NCBI GenBank assembly: GCA_025526915.1
Contig: JAHLKH010000123.1
Location: forward strand, 19,034 to 83,033
Length of the DNA stretch: 64,000 nt
Direction of reading: 5' to 3'
Source: Entophlyctis helioformis
Taxonomy: Eukaryota; Chytridiomycota; Chytridiomycetes; Chytridiales; Chytriomycetaceae
Shown piece after piece: positions 11,701 to 21,393 of this stretch. The stretch's first letter is position 1. Each line of letters opens with the position of its first letter. The notes beneath the pieces are model-generated. The model was not told the DNA's origin and ran no database searches. It saw nothing but the letters and a program-made list of their open reading frames with translations. The translations under genes were made by a program, and so were the position numbers.

Positions 11701-13262
11701 AACAACAGATCCTTGCAGTATGCATCCTTGATTGCATTTGCAAATGCAACTGCCTTGTCGCGGTCATGGAGGTGGGCACAGTAGTCGACCGGCTTGATGC
11801 CTGCCTTTCTGGCCGCGGCCTCGACAAACTTGTTGATGAACTTGACAGCGGCAGGTAGACCTTCCATGTCATGGGAGTGGCAATGTGCATTAGTCATCAT
11901 CACAACATGGATGGCAAGCAAGAGCAGAGTCATGCAATGAACATACCGCGACCGTAGCAATCATGATAGTCATTCTTGGCCATGGAGGCGGCCAGCTGAC
12001 ATGCCAGGGGGAAGTTGTACAACCGTAAGGCTGCTGCAGTAGATGCAGCGCCACTGTAGTTGTACAATCGGACCTGGCTGACATGTCCCTTCTGCATGCG
12101 TGTCAGGATGACAGGGCAGCATCCAGTACAATGCACAACCAGGTCCGAGTCCCCAGCAATGACAGCTATTGGCATGCCATTGCTGTGGGATGCAGGTTGT
12201 CAGCCATTGATCATAAACAACAGATACCATGGTGATGAATACCTTGGTTCGCGTGCATAGAGGGCAGCCTTGCGGGCGATGCAGACATCCGACTCGTTGT
12301 CACACTGATGGACAGTGTGTTGCGATGATGGGCCGAGGATTGCCGCGATTGCCTCAGCAATGTTCTTCTTGTCTGACTGTGTAAGAGTGAAGGAGCCAAG
12401 TAGTGCCTTTCTCTCCTTCCTGCAGCATCAACTAAAAGTTAGAATCATGTGTATGAAGCACAAAGAGGCAGACATACCAAGACAAACGTCCAGACCATCC
12501 ATGCTTGCGGCGCCAGTAGATGGATCGCTGGATGGCGGCCACTGATTGAAGTACTCGAAGAGCACGGCTGCTATATGCACGCTTGATTCCCATCTCGGCA
12601 AGCCTGCCATCGACATGGAACTGTAGGACCCGCCCGTCACCAACCGACTTGAGAAACGTCTTGAGAACAGGTGCAACGATTGTCACCCACTCATCAACAG
12701 ACGACGGCCGGTGGAAAGCGGCCAGCCCACGTAGCGGTCCGTAGAAGATGCTCAGTGCATCAACATGTATGACACTGGATGCACTCATGTGTGGTTGCAG
12801 TGGTGGTGGTGGTTGTGGCGGTTGTGGTGGTGGCAGTTGTGGTGGTGGTGGTGGCAGTGGCCGCTGGTGCAGAGGAGTTGGCAGCGGATACAGTCGTCGG
12901 AAAGCTGGTGGCCGCAGAGGTGCTGGTGCTGTCAGAAGCGACGGCAGATGGGGCAGAAGAGGTGGTGGTGGCAGCAGAGGAGGCAGTGGCAACCGTAGGT
13001 GTAAAAACGGCAATGCTGGCAGCTGTGGCTGCCTTGGATATAAGTCCAGCATTGATGGTGGCTGCAGCAGCGACGGTCGAGGAGTTGCACTGGTGTCGTC
13101 CACAGCGATGTTGTCGACGTCCATGTCGTCGATGGCAGGGTTGCCATGTTGCTTGACCTCTTTGAGTACTGTGGAAAGTGCGTCAGACAAGCTTGTGCCA
13201 TCGCCAAACACGATGGCGTAGCCAAACTCCTTGAGGAGTCGCAGCCAGTCAGGGACTCCCAT
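8739..13262 (-). CDS. XPG/FEN1-like (PIN-fold) nuclease, multi-exon
   Basis: The start codon at 13262 gives MGVPDWLRLL, resembling the MGI..L..L opening of the FEN1/XPG family. XPG-N-like motifs follow: VIHVD (12759-12773) and LQFHVDG (about 12606). XPG-I-like motifs are CDNESDVCIARKAA (about 12277-12306) and AVIAGDSDLVVH (about 12140), whose acidic residues match metal ligands, then AASMAKNDYHD. A Pro-rich tract lies at about 12780-12990. Downstream exons (about 11541-11960, 10817-11374, 10497-10800 and smaller ones to 8739) continue in the same strand, separated by short introns. One apparent base loss sits near 9295, between TAHAMYG and QGQAPFIWVTS. The family is known in eukaryotes for structure-specific flap cleavage. 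This divergent long form resembles expanded hypothetical families I recall from early-diverging fungi. The C-terminal half is unrecognised, and the exons after 11541 may not all belong to one gene. Confidence 0.6.
9712..9766. repeat. GGCA/GGCAG tetranucleotide repeats
   Basis: Two runs of GCAG units separated by AATG lie in a putative intron of the nuclease gene. Confidence 0.85.
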
Positions 13263-13899
13263 GCTGCAGCGAGCAGTGTTGAGAGCGTCTGGGTGTGTGC
13301 ACAGGCGGCGTGGATGTTGGTGGTCAGTATCAGCATGCAGAGCATACAGGGTGTGCAAGGACATGCAACAGCCAGCAAGCAGAGACTTACGAGCTGGCTT
13401 GCTGGGCAAGAGGGCCGAGCGGTTGTGGGATGGGCAAGGTTCAATGAGCGGCGGCAGCTGTGCTGGCCTGTGTGCACTTGGCTGGCTGGGCGAGTGGTGG
13501 TGTCGTCGAACGAGAGGGCAGGCGGCAAGCAGTGGCGATGTGCTGGCTGCTGTTGGCTGGCTGAGCGGCAAGCGAGAGAGGTCGGTGGTGCGACGAGCGA
13601 CGACGAGCAGGCCTGTGTGTGTGCACAGGCGGCGTGGATGTCGGTGGTGCCAAGCAGCGAGCAGTGTTGCTGATGCAACAGCAGCTGCAGAACGAGAGCA
13701 GCAGAGAAAACGGGCAAGTTTGAGCAAGTCGCCGTTGCTGGTTTGCTGATGGCGGTGGTGGGCAGCGTCGTACGGCACTCGGTGCCGCCGTTGCTGTGCT
13801 TGCATCGCGCAGTGTCTGAACCTTGCAAGGGCTCTCTCGATCGACCAATCACAGTGATCCCACCACCAGTGGCAGTGGCGCTCTGACAACAGAGTTGTA
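13263..13899. promoter_or_regulatory. divergent intergenic region with direct repeats
   Basis: This 637-bp spacer lies between the minus-strand nuclease gene (start 13262) and the plus-strand gene at 13900, so it should carry both promoters. It contains two copies of a unit with GTGTGCACAGGCGGCGTGGA (about 13293 and 13618), each next to an AGCGAGCAGTGTTG segment on alternating sides. No TATA box or known operator was recognised. Confidence 0.45.
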
Positions 13900-15653
13900 A
13901 TGGACGAGCAACAGCCACCACATGCCGCCGTGCACCAGCAGGACGACATGGACGCAGCAGCCACCACAGAGCCAGCTCCCAGTCAAGCAGACCCACAGGC
14001 CATCGACCCAACAGGGAAGTTTCTGGACAACAGCTTGTGCTTCCACTGCAACAACGGTTCATTTGAAAGCATGACTCTGGTGAGCAAGAAGAACCAAATA
14101 CATTCACTGCTGCCACTTGTCAAGCTCACAGACGGCCCGCGTAAAGGCGTCATCTGCATCCAAGTGTCTCACCTCCCCTTGGTTCTGACAAGCTTCGTGC
14201 CAAGATGACTTAACAACAACGTCCCTGCTCTTGCCATCAAGATGGAACTTGGCGGCTGTGAAGTATAGGTGGTGCTTCTCAAAGACATCGACAAGCTTCT
14301 CGTCATGCTCCTGTGCCTCCAAGATCCCAGCAATCCTGACATTGTGATGCATGGCATTGCATCCTGATCCCTCGTTCAAGAGCAGCGTCCTCCAACTCCT
14401 TGAGCACTATGCAGAGTACCGCAATCATCACAAGGTAAGTCTGATCACGCACAACGCACAATAAGCAGTGCAATCACTCACTGACTTCCAAACCTCACAC
14501 GACAGTTTGCCGAGACGATCGTCTTTGCAGCAGCCAACAACCAGACTCTGGGCATGCTTGTGACACTTGATCCAAATGCAGAGTTTGCAGTCCCAGAAGG
14601 AGCGACCTTTACGCACCTGTATGGTCGCGCGCTTACGTCCTATCCTGTGGAGCAAGTAAGCCTACAAGCATGCAGACAACACACTCTCCTTGACGATCAG
14701 CACTAACCATTGCATGCAACACAGCTGTTTAACGCGTGGCGAGACAGTTTACGACGGACTGGAAAGGGCCGAAATGACAAGTCAGACCTGGAAGAGTTCA
14801 TGTCAGCCGCACGACAGATGCAACTCATCTTCAAGATCAGGTCGATGGACGTCAAGCAGCGCGGATTCCTTGTTGAGCCATCATTCAAATGCCGGTAGGA
14901 TATTCTCATAGGATGTGTATGCACTGATCGCACAGCAGACTGACTGCACAAACAGCACATACACATCCTACGACAGATCATACAACATCTTTGTATGGGG
15001 ATCCATCAGCGATCCCGTCCGGAAAGAGTATGCTGTCTACACAACGGCAGCCAGGACAGAGGTTGACATGAATGAGCAGAATTGCTGCAGGCATTCTCTG
15101 TGTATCGCCTCGACAGTTCTCAAAGTCAGACCAATCCAAGCGCGATGCCTTACAGCAGCTCGATGATACGCGGCAGCTCAACGATCCACCGAGTGATCCA
15201 TCCATGTCCTCGTTGGTGAGCTCGTCTGCCTCTTGTGTGATGGCTGTCAACAGTTGCGACTCTGTTGACACTGTGTGCCTTGACAAGCTCGACGACGACA
15301 AGTACCTTACGGACGAGCATGGACAGCCATCCGTTGCTGTAGCTGCCACGCCAACAGCCAGCCGCCAAAGAGCACCAAGCAAGCGGAAGAGAGCAGCAGC
15401 AGGTGCCAGTGCGTCTGTGTCGGCTGTGACGTCGGCCGTTCGGACATTGCAGCAGGCAGCCCCAGCAGCACACACAAGAGCGCCGACTGGACGCAGAGGG
15501 CCAACAGCTGCAACAGACAGTCGCACGACAGTCCTTGGTGACACTACTAACACGCAACCAACTGCTGCCCCTTGGACAGGCTCAGCAGACCACAAGCCAG
15601 CGCCAAAGCGACCACGACTTCAGAAGGCATCGGCTGCAGGCTGCTCAGAGTGA
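13900..15653 (+). CDS. unrecognised multi-exon gene, apparently broken
   Basis: Family not recognised. The proposed start is at 13900 (MDEQQPPHAAVHQQDDMD). Good exon-like pieces are: 13900 to about 14160; a piece ending YAEYRNHHK with GTAAGT donor (about 14440); a piece FAETIVFAAANNQ to SYPVEQ; one from LFNAWRDSLRR to SFKC (about 14725-14895); SYNIFVWGSISDPVRKEYAVY (about 14970-15080); and a Ser/Thr/Ala-rich C-terminus ending with KPAPKRPRLQ, a possible nuclear localisation signal, at 15653. Between about 14160 and 14370, and again near 15110, the frame cannot be followed without one-base shifts or in-frame stops. An antisense frame is open at 14104-14379, so strand is uncertain there. It may be a decayed member of the adjacent accessory block. 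Confidence 0.35.
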
Positions 15654-15885
15654 CTGGGAATTCAGGACAAGAATATGAATTTGGATTCAAAACGATTGGA
15701 AATTGGATGCCAAATTGAACACAATTCGAGGCAAACCAGCCGACCAATCAGGTGCCGGCGCAAGGTTTTCTATGGGGAAACACAGAATTGCCTGCCCCCC
15801 GACTTGCCCAACGGACGGCCAACCGTTGCGGAATTGCAACAGCACCAGAAGGACCAGAAGCACGAGGACCAAGCACTGACGAATC

Positions 15886-16669
15886 ATGCCTCCAAGGCAG
15901 CAGCCGGGTCGAGTGGCCAAGACACAGGCAGACCCGTCCGCCTTCACACGCCGCAAGGCGAGATCGGCCGCGGCACCCAGCGCGTCTGGCGGCGTAACCA
16001 GCCCGCAGAAGGCAGACCAGGATCACCACGCCACATCAACGCCGAAACACAAAGCGACGCCAAAGCCCAAGCCCAAGCCCAAGCCCAAGCAGGCTGCAGG
16101 CAAGACATCCATCGCGCAGGCATTCGCACGGCAGGCAGCCGCTTCTGCATCTGCCGCACGACCTGCTGGCGATGATCCAGCGCAGGTCCATGCAGGCGGC
16201 CTTGTCGAGACAGAAGCTTCCTGTTTGGATGACGCGTCGCAGGCCACCACCCTTGCCAAGCAGCCGACAGAATCCGCATCAGCATCAGCATCAGCATCAG
16301 CATCCGCATCAGCATCAGCATCCGCAGATCCACTCAGCACAGTCGATGCAGAAACAGCAGCAAGAGGTTTGTGGATGCCTCTGCATCGAGTCGCCCCGCA
16401 AATGCAGGACTGATGCCTTGTGTTCCCGCAACACATGCGCAGTCCGAGCGATGCTGGCTGATCGTGCCGAGCTTGAATCAACGCTGCGGGCATTCGATCT
16501 GTCAAGCCGCTACGGTCCGTGCATGGGCGTGACACGTCTCGAGCGGTGGCAGCGAGCGTGTAATCTAGGTCTGGATCCTCCACGCGACATCCGCCTGGCG
16601 CTGGAGAGTCTCGAGGCTCTCAAGGACGACGCCAAGTTGCAGCAGAGTATTTGGCACGACTTGGGATGA
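15886..16669 (+). CDS. POLD4: DNA polymerase delta small subunit 4 (POLD4/Cdm1-like)
   Basis: Two exons, 15886-16366 and 16443-16669; the 76-nt intron starts GTTTGT and ends GCAG. The C-terminus carries the POLD4 signature: LRAFDLSSRYGPCMGVTRLE, then WQRACNLGLDPP and a final SIWHDLG. These match the conserved FDL..YGPC.G..R..RW..A..LGL.PP and terminal W of the family. The N-terminal 160 residues are basic and low-complexity, with alternating Lys-Pro (16057-16090) and a Ser-Ala repeat from GCATCA units (16278-16320). That makes the protein (about 235 aa) roughly twice the length of human POLD4. KTSIAQAFA could be a weak PCNA-binding motif, but this is a guess. The subunit stabilises the polymerase delta holoenzyme in the nucleus. 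Confidence 0.9.
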
Positions 16670-16705
16670 CGTTGGCTGGCTGGCTGCTATGCGTGCAAAC
16701 AGAGT

Positions 16706-18054
16706 TTATTTCAGGAAGCCTGGGTCGGCCTTGATTCGGCGCTGGGTGGCCGTGAACCAGTCTTGCAAAGCCTGTCCCGCACGCAACGTATGTAGAACGA
16801 AGATGGAGTGCACGGAAATACAACCAAAATAAGTCATACATCCGAGAATCATGGCATTCTATCGGGATGCAATGCACACATGAGCGTACCTTGAGAGGGA
16901 TAAACGTCGTGTCCCAGTTGAGGCCAAAGAGGGCATTACCGCCCATTGGGAGGCTGCCCGCATAGCTGGCGCAGTGGTTGTACAGATCTGTCCAATGGAT
17001 CGGGTCAATGTCTGGCGTGTCTTGTGCGGACATGCATGCTCGGCACCGGCATTCGCATGGCCACTCACTCTCGAGCAGCTTGGTTGCAATGGAAATGGGA
17101 TCCAGAGAAGGTCCCTGGCCTTGCTGCACCGGAACCAGGTCTGTAATGCTCGCGCCAGCAACGCCCCCTGCAGCCGTCAGTGCATGTGCGCCGGCTGGAA
17201 GAGTGGATATCTGAGCCATGACTGTCTCGATCGGCTCGATCGAAATGCCAAGCTGCGCCGAAGCCGATGCCTGTGCGGCAAACGGCGCGGCAAAGGATGG
17301 CTCAGATGTGTCGTCCATGAGCGCGTCCATGGACTTGGAGACTGTCTTTTTGCCTCCCAGCTTGAAGATGGCCGACGGCTTCTCATTGGAAAGCATGCCC
17401 AGCAGCGTCCACACCGGGTTCACGAGAGACGGCCTGTGCAACGCTGCGTCAGCTTTTGGCCGTCACTTGCGCTGAGCCAATGCGGCATTGAGGGAACGAG
17501 GTCGGTACTCACCACAAAAAGTGCACAGTGGCGGCATAGCCTGGCGGGAAGGGTGTGTCGCCCGTCAGGAAGACGACGAGGTGGTTAATGGACGCTGGAT
17601 CTGTGAGCCCAAAGACGTACTGGCACGGCAGCGTGAGTCAGCACGTCTTGGCTTTGCGTCGCGTCGAACGTCGTGGAACGCCTGACACAGCGATGAGTTT
17701 ATGGCGCACGGCGTTGTGTGAAGACGCCTGCCGTGCCCGGTGTGGCCTGTGAAGATGAAGGCTGCCAGCAAGGGCGGCCTGCTCACCTTGGTTGCGTCGA
17801 CTGCCGGTTGCCAGGCAAGGCCATGTCAGTCTGTGCGCTGCAGGCAGGCAAGTCACACGAACAGAGGCTCAGCATCGACCGACCTTGGCGAAGGTTGGTC
17901 TGGACCTGTGCAAGCCGGGCCCAGCCAGACGGCGAGTTGCGGTTGGAGAGGGCGGCAAGGTCAGCGCATGCTGGCGAGTGTCTGCAGCGGCATCTGCACA
18001 TGGCCAGGCAGCAGAGCGACGCACCAGGCGGCCAGCGACAATGCAGCCGATCAT
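16706..18054 (-). CDS. HIKESHI: Hikeshi / OPI10 family protein (Hsp70 nuclear import)
   Basis: Seven exons can be joined in frame: 18025-18054, 17884-17905, 17787-17800, 17513-17619, 17069-17433, 16890-17020 and 16706-16771. All introns have GT-AG ends. The product opens MIGCIVAGRLVQTNLRQVDA, then YVFGLTDPASINHLVVFLTG, TPFPPGY and a segment NEKPSAIFKL, all matching Hikeshi. The last exon gives WFTATQRRIKADPGFLK, matching the conserved C-terminal helix. The third exon is only 14 nt. A 48-nt intron (17021-17068) keeps the frame if retained. Hikeshi carries heat-shock Hsp70 into the nucleus in animals; the yeast homologue is OPI10. The gene is convergent with POLD4, with a 36-bp gap. Confidence 0.92.
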
Positions 18055-18103
18055 CGTGGCGGTTGCGATTTGGAGTTTCGCCCAAAACAGCCAACTATTG
18101 AAC

Positions 18104-18663
18104 ATGACGGCAACCAACGTGCCGCAGGTCATGACCCACGAGTCCCGGGCCATCGCCTACAGACGGCGGATGCTCAACCCAAGTGAGCCAGTCGGCGCAT
18201 GCTGCCACGCTGCCGGCACTTGATTCTGACCAGCACCTGCCGTGCAGGACGCCTGAGACTGTCGCCGCGCTGGCGCATGGTGCGGCTGTCGACGGTTCTG
18301 TTCATTGGCGGTGAGTCGCATGCAGACGGACCAGAGGCTCGCTCGCTCGTTTGGCTGGCTGGCTGGCTGGCTGGCTGGCTTGGCTGGCTTGCAGACTTGC
18401 TTGACTCACTGATTGCTGGCTGCGTGAGCACTGCAGGTGTCTCGGTGTTCTCGGTGCTGTTTTCAGACTTTGGCGAAGGCGACCACATCTTCAAGCCTGT
18501 GCGTGAGCTGTATGAGCGCAAGCGCTCAGAGTTCCTGGCGCTCTCGGAGGACGACGTCAAGGGTGGGTGATCTATGTCTGTCTGTCTGACTGACTGCCTG
18601 CCTGCCGATCGACTGACTGACTTGCTGGCACTTGCAGAGTTGACGCTTCGCAAGGTTCTCTGA
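18104..18663 (+). CDS. small single-pass membrane protein, 97 aa
   Basis: Four exons (18104-18182, 18248-18310, 18437-18562, 18638-18663) join in frame to a 97-residue protein. All borders are clean GT-AG. The N-terminus is basic (HESRAIAYRRR, then LRLSPRWR). One hydrophobic segment follows (VRLSTVLFIGGVSVFSVLF) and then a charged tail with GEGDHIFKPVRELYERKR. The layout of basic N-terminus, one transmembrane segment and charged tail is typical of small mitochondrial inner-membrane assembly factors, but I cannot name the family. It starts 49 bp from the divergent Hikeshi start. Its introns contain tetranucleotide repeats. Confidence 0.7.
18352..18393. repeat. GGCT tetranucleotide repeat in intron
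   Basis: About nine GGCT units, the last interrupted by an extra T, lie in the second intron of the small membrane protein gene. Confidence 0.9.
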
Positions 18664-18725
18664 ACAACCAACATCCAACAGCGTGCATCTGGCATAACGA
18701 GCATCGAGCATCTGGCATAACGGAC

Positions 18726-21348
18726 ATGGAGGTTGTGGCTTGGCTTGGCTTGGCTTGGCTTGGCTTGGCTTGGAATGAAAACTGTAGATACACACTCGTC
18801 TCTCCTTGTGGCAAGCTGACAGGCTGGCTGTCCTGCACACAGCGTCACTGCGTCGCACTCTTTGACTACACGGGCACGACTGACGAGGAGCTGTCGTTTG
18901 CCGAAGGCGACAAGTTTGCTATCGTCAACTCGGAGACTCCCGACTGGTGGTGAGCAGCACCCTTCCACTGGCAGCACATGCGCTGTGTGGAATGCCCTGG
19001 CTCTGTCGACTCTCCCGATGCCACTGGTGGCGAATGCGTGCTTGTGCGTATCTTGCTAACAACACGCCATTCGCGTCGCATGCTGCCGTCGTGGCTTGCA
19101 GGTACGTCCGACTCGTCTCAAAGCCTGGCCAAGAAGGGTTCGTGCCCAGCACATATGTGCGCATGGTCGAGCCAGACAAGGCTGGCTGGGCCACAGTCGC
19201 GAGCATGCCGACGATCAAGACGGCGTGAATGATGAGCAAGACGACGGTTCAAGATACAATAGCAGCAATAGCAACGGTTCGGGCAGTGAGAGCGACACAG
19301 CAAGCGAGTCCACCAGTGCGTCGGGATCCGAGTACGACTCTTCGAGCAGCACAGGTATAGCGCCATGCCGGCCCGACTTGCCCAAATGGAGCAATGTGGA
19401 AAGCAATGCTGACGCCCGCGTGCATAGATGACGAGGCAGATGATCCCGCGCGAGATGTGCTTCGACAACAGCGCATCTCTCGTCGAAAGTCGCGAGCACA
19501 GCTGGCAAGCCATCACCAGCGCAAGCTGCTCGCGCCAGACGCGCTACCAAACGCCGACCACTATCAGTTTCCAAGAGGCTTCTGCGTGTCAACCTTGGCA
19601 ACAAACTATCAAGCAGGTGTGTGCTCGTTCAGATAGCGTGCCAGAGAAAGCTGCCCGGCTTGCTTATCCACCCTGCCTGATGTGACAGGCTACGGTCATC
19701 TGAGCGACATTCTGACGCCTATTCTGGATCCCTATGGGCTGAGCTTTGCGGAGCTGAGCGTCGATCACAAGAACAAGGCAAGGCATGTTCGATCCACTGT
19801 GTGCTGGGCCAATGACTGACGGCCCAAGACCGTGCCAACAGCTGCGCGCAACGAGCGCCAAATGCACCGTCGCGTTCAGCCTGCTAGATGCACGCAACAT
19901 CCCGACAGTCTGAACCACCTCAATGTCCGAGGCCGCCATATTCGCATGGCGCTCTTTGATAGCACCAGCATCCTCAGCAACATACACACCGTCTCGGCAT
20001 TGGTAACCGACAGTGACAGTGCGTGGCGGTTCTCGTCAAAAGCCTCGCTGCTCTTTCCAAAGGACGACGAAAACACGTGTTTCCTTCGCGCCAACAGCAT
20101 CGACATCCGTCTGTCGCTGCTCTTTGAGCTTTGTCTCGTCATTGACGTGCCAGATGCAGCAGGCACCGCTGCAGCATCTTCATCGGGTACGTGTGTTGGC
20201 CCGGCTTGCACACGATCGCCAGCGGCTGTGCGCATCAATTGACTCGTACATGCCGTTACTGTTCAACAGGGGGCGGCACGATCGAAGTCAGCTGTGGGTG
20301 GGGAATGCTGCCTCTGTTCTCGGTGGAGGGCGGTCCGATGGAGAACAAGACGTACGAAATCCGGCTTCATGGCGGCAATCCGTTCCAGCGGGACGTTGAG
20401 TTTGACGAGCCGCTCCCCAAGAAGGGTATTGGTCCATGTGCATTGGCTTCTGCTTTGATCGTTCGTCCAGCACGCTGAGCGGCATGTCCACAACTTGATG
20501 GCAGGCTTCCTTCAAGGTCTGGTTGGGCAACCTCGGCCGCCCAGACTCCATGTGCGCATGTGGAAGCTTGGAAAGGACGTCATGGAACAGCTCGAGTACG
20601 TCTGCACAAGACTGCATGTCTGTGCATTTGTGCATGTGAGCTTGAAGGGCTCATCAGAAGCTCACATTCACCATTGCATTCCAGCAACCTACCGACAGTC
20701 ATGATCGGGCATCTGGCTGCTGGAGCCGTGTTTTCACTGTTCCGCCAGGCGCAGGCGCGTGCATTGGTGCTCCGTGCAAACGCAAAGGAGGGCGGGCTGG
20801 ATGCTGTTTACGAGCCGATTCTATCGCTGTTTCCCAAGATCGCCGAGCAGCCCGATCTGCTGCAGCTTCTGGTGCTGCTGTGGGAGCGTAAAGTGCGGAC
20901 GCTCAAGTCATCTGAAAAGGTACGCGCGCACTGATGCCATGGCACGCCTCATGTGGATGGCCCTCGAACATAGTCTCGGCACCAACCGCCCAACAAACAC
21001 ACGCCTTGTCTTGTGAACAGCGCTCTGCAAACAAGATGACGCGCCACTTTCGCATGACTGTGCTGAGCCTGTGGCCGATGCTCTCGTTCTGGGACATGCC
21101 GCGGTATCAGGCGGGTGACGGCGTATCACTCAAGGTACGTTTTCAGTCAAACTGCGCATACCACGCATGCACAAGCAGACTGCCATCGAGTGCCAGCCAG
21201 TGTCTCATGTTGGTGCATGTGACAGATGCGTCAAGCCTTCATCAAGAAACTGCAGGAAGTTGGAGTCGTTGAGTTTCTCGGCAAGAACAGTGTCGCGGTG
21301 GCATACGAGCCGTTTGACATGAGCGAGCTCACTGTGTCAGTCTCGTGA
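18726..21348 (+). CDS. NPHP1: nephrocystin-1 homologue (SH3 + nephrocystin domain)
   Basis: The SH3 domain is split by an intron (18950-19101): CVALFDYTGTTDEELSFAEG and PDWW, then GFVPSTYV. An acidic Ser-rich linker follows (19230-19354). The nephrocystin homology region is clear: FPRGFCVSTL, HIRMALFDSTSILSNIHTVS, EVSCGWGMLPLF, NKTYEIRLHGGNPF, PKIAEQPDLLQLL, RTLKSSEK and the terminal YEPFDMSEL. These match human NPHP1 in order. The intron after 19777 has a GC donor (AAG|GCAAGG). Two one-base losses appear, near 19225 and 19915. The N-terminal coiled coil of animal NPHP1 is not seen, and the ATG at 18726 followed by a CTTGG repeat is doubtful as the true start. NPHP1 acts at the ciliary transition zone, so this suggests a flagellated organism. 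Confidence 0.88.
18736..18771. repeat. CTTGG pentanucleotide repeat
   Basis: About seven CTTGG units lie directly after the candidate NPHP1 start codon. They are probably intronic or 5' UTR rather than coding. Confidence 0.85.
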
Positions 21349-21393
21349 CGGTGCGACCCATGGCTCCATGCCGTTTGAACAAGAATGAAGAAA

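Noticed and set aside
12432..13967. 511-aa minus-strand frame extending upstream of the XPG-like start
   Set aside because: Only the part after the MGVPDWLRLL start looks coding. The upstream part is Ser/His/Cys-rich and lies in the divergent intergenic region.
14104..14379. 91-aa minus-strand frame inside the unrecognised gene
   Set aside because: It has no family match and no clear splice partners. Both strands are ambiguous here, and the flanking exons favour the plus strand.
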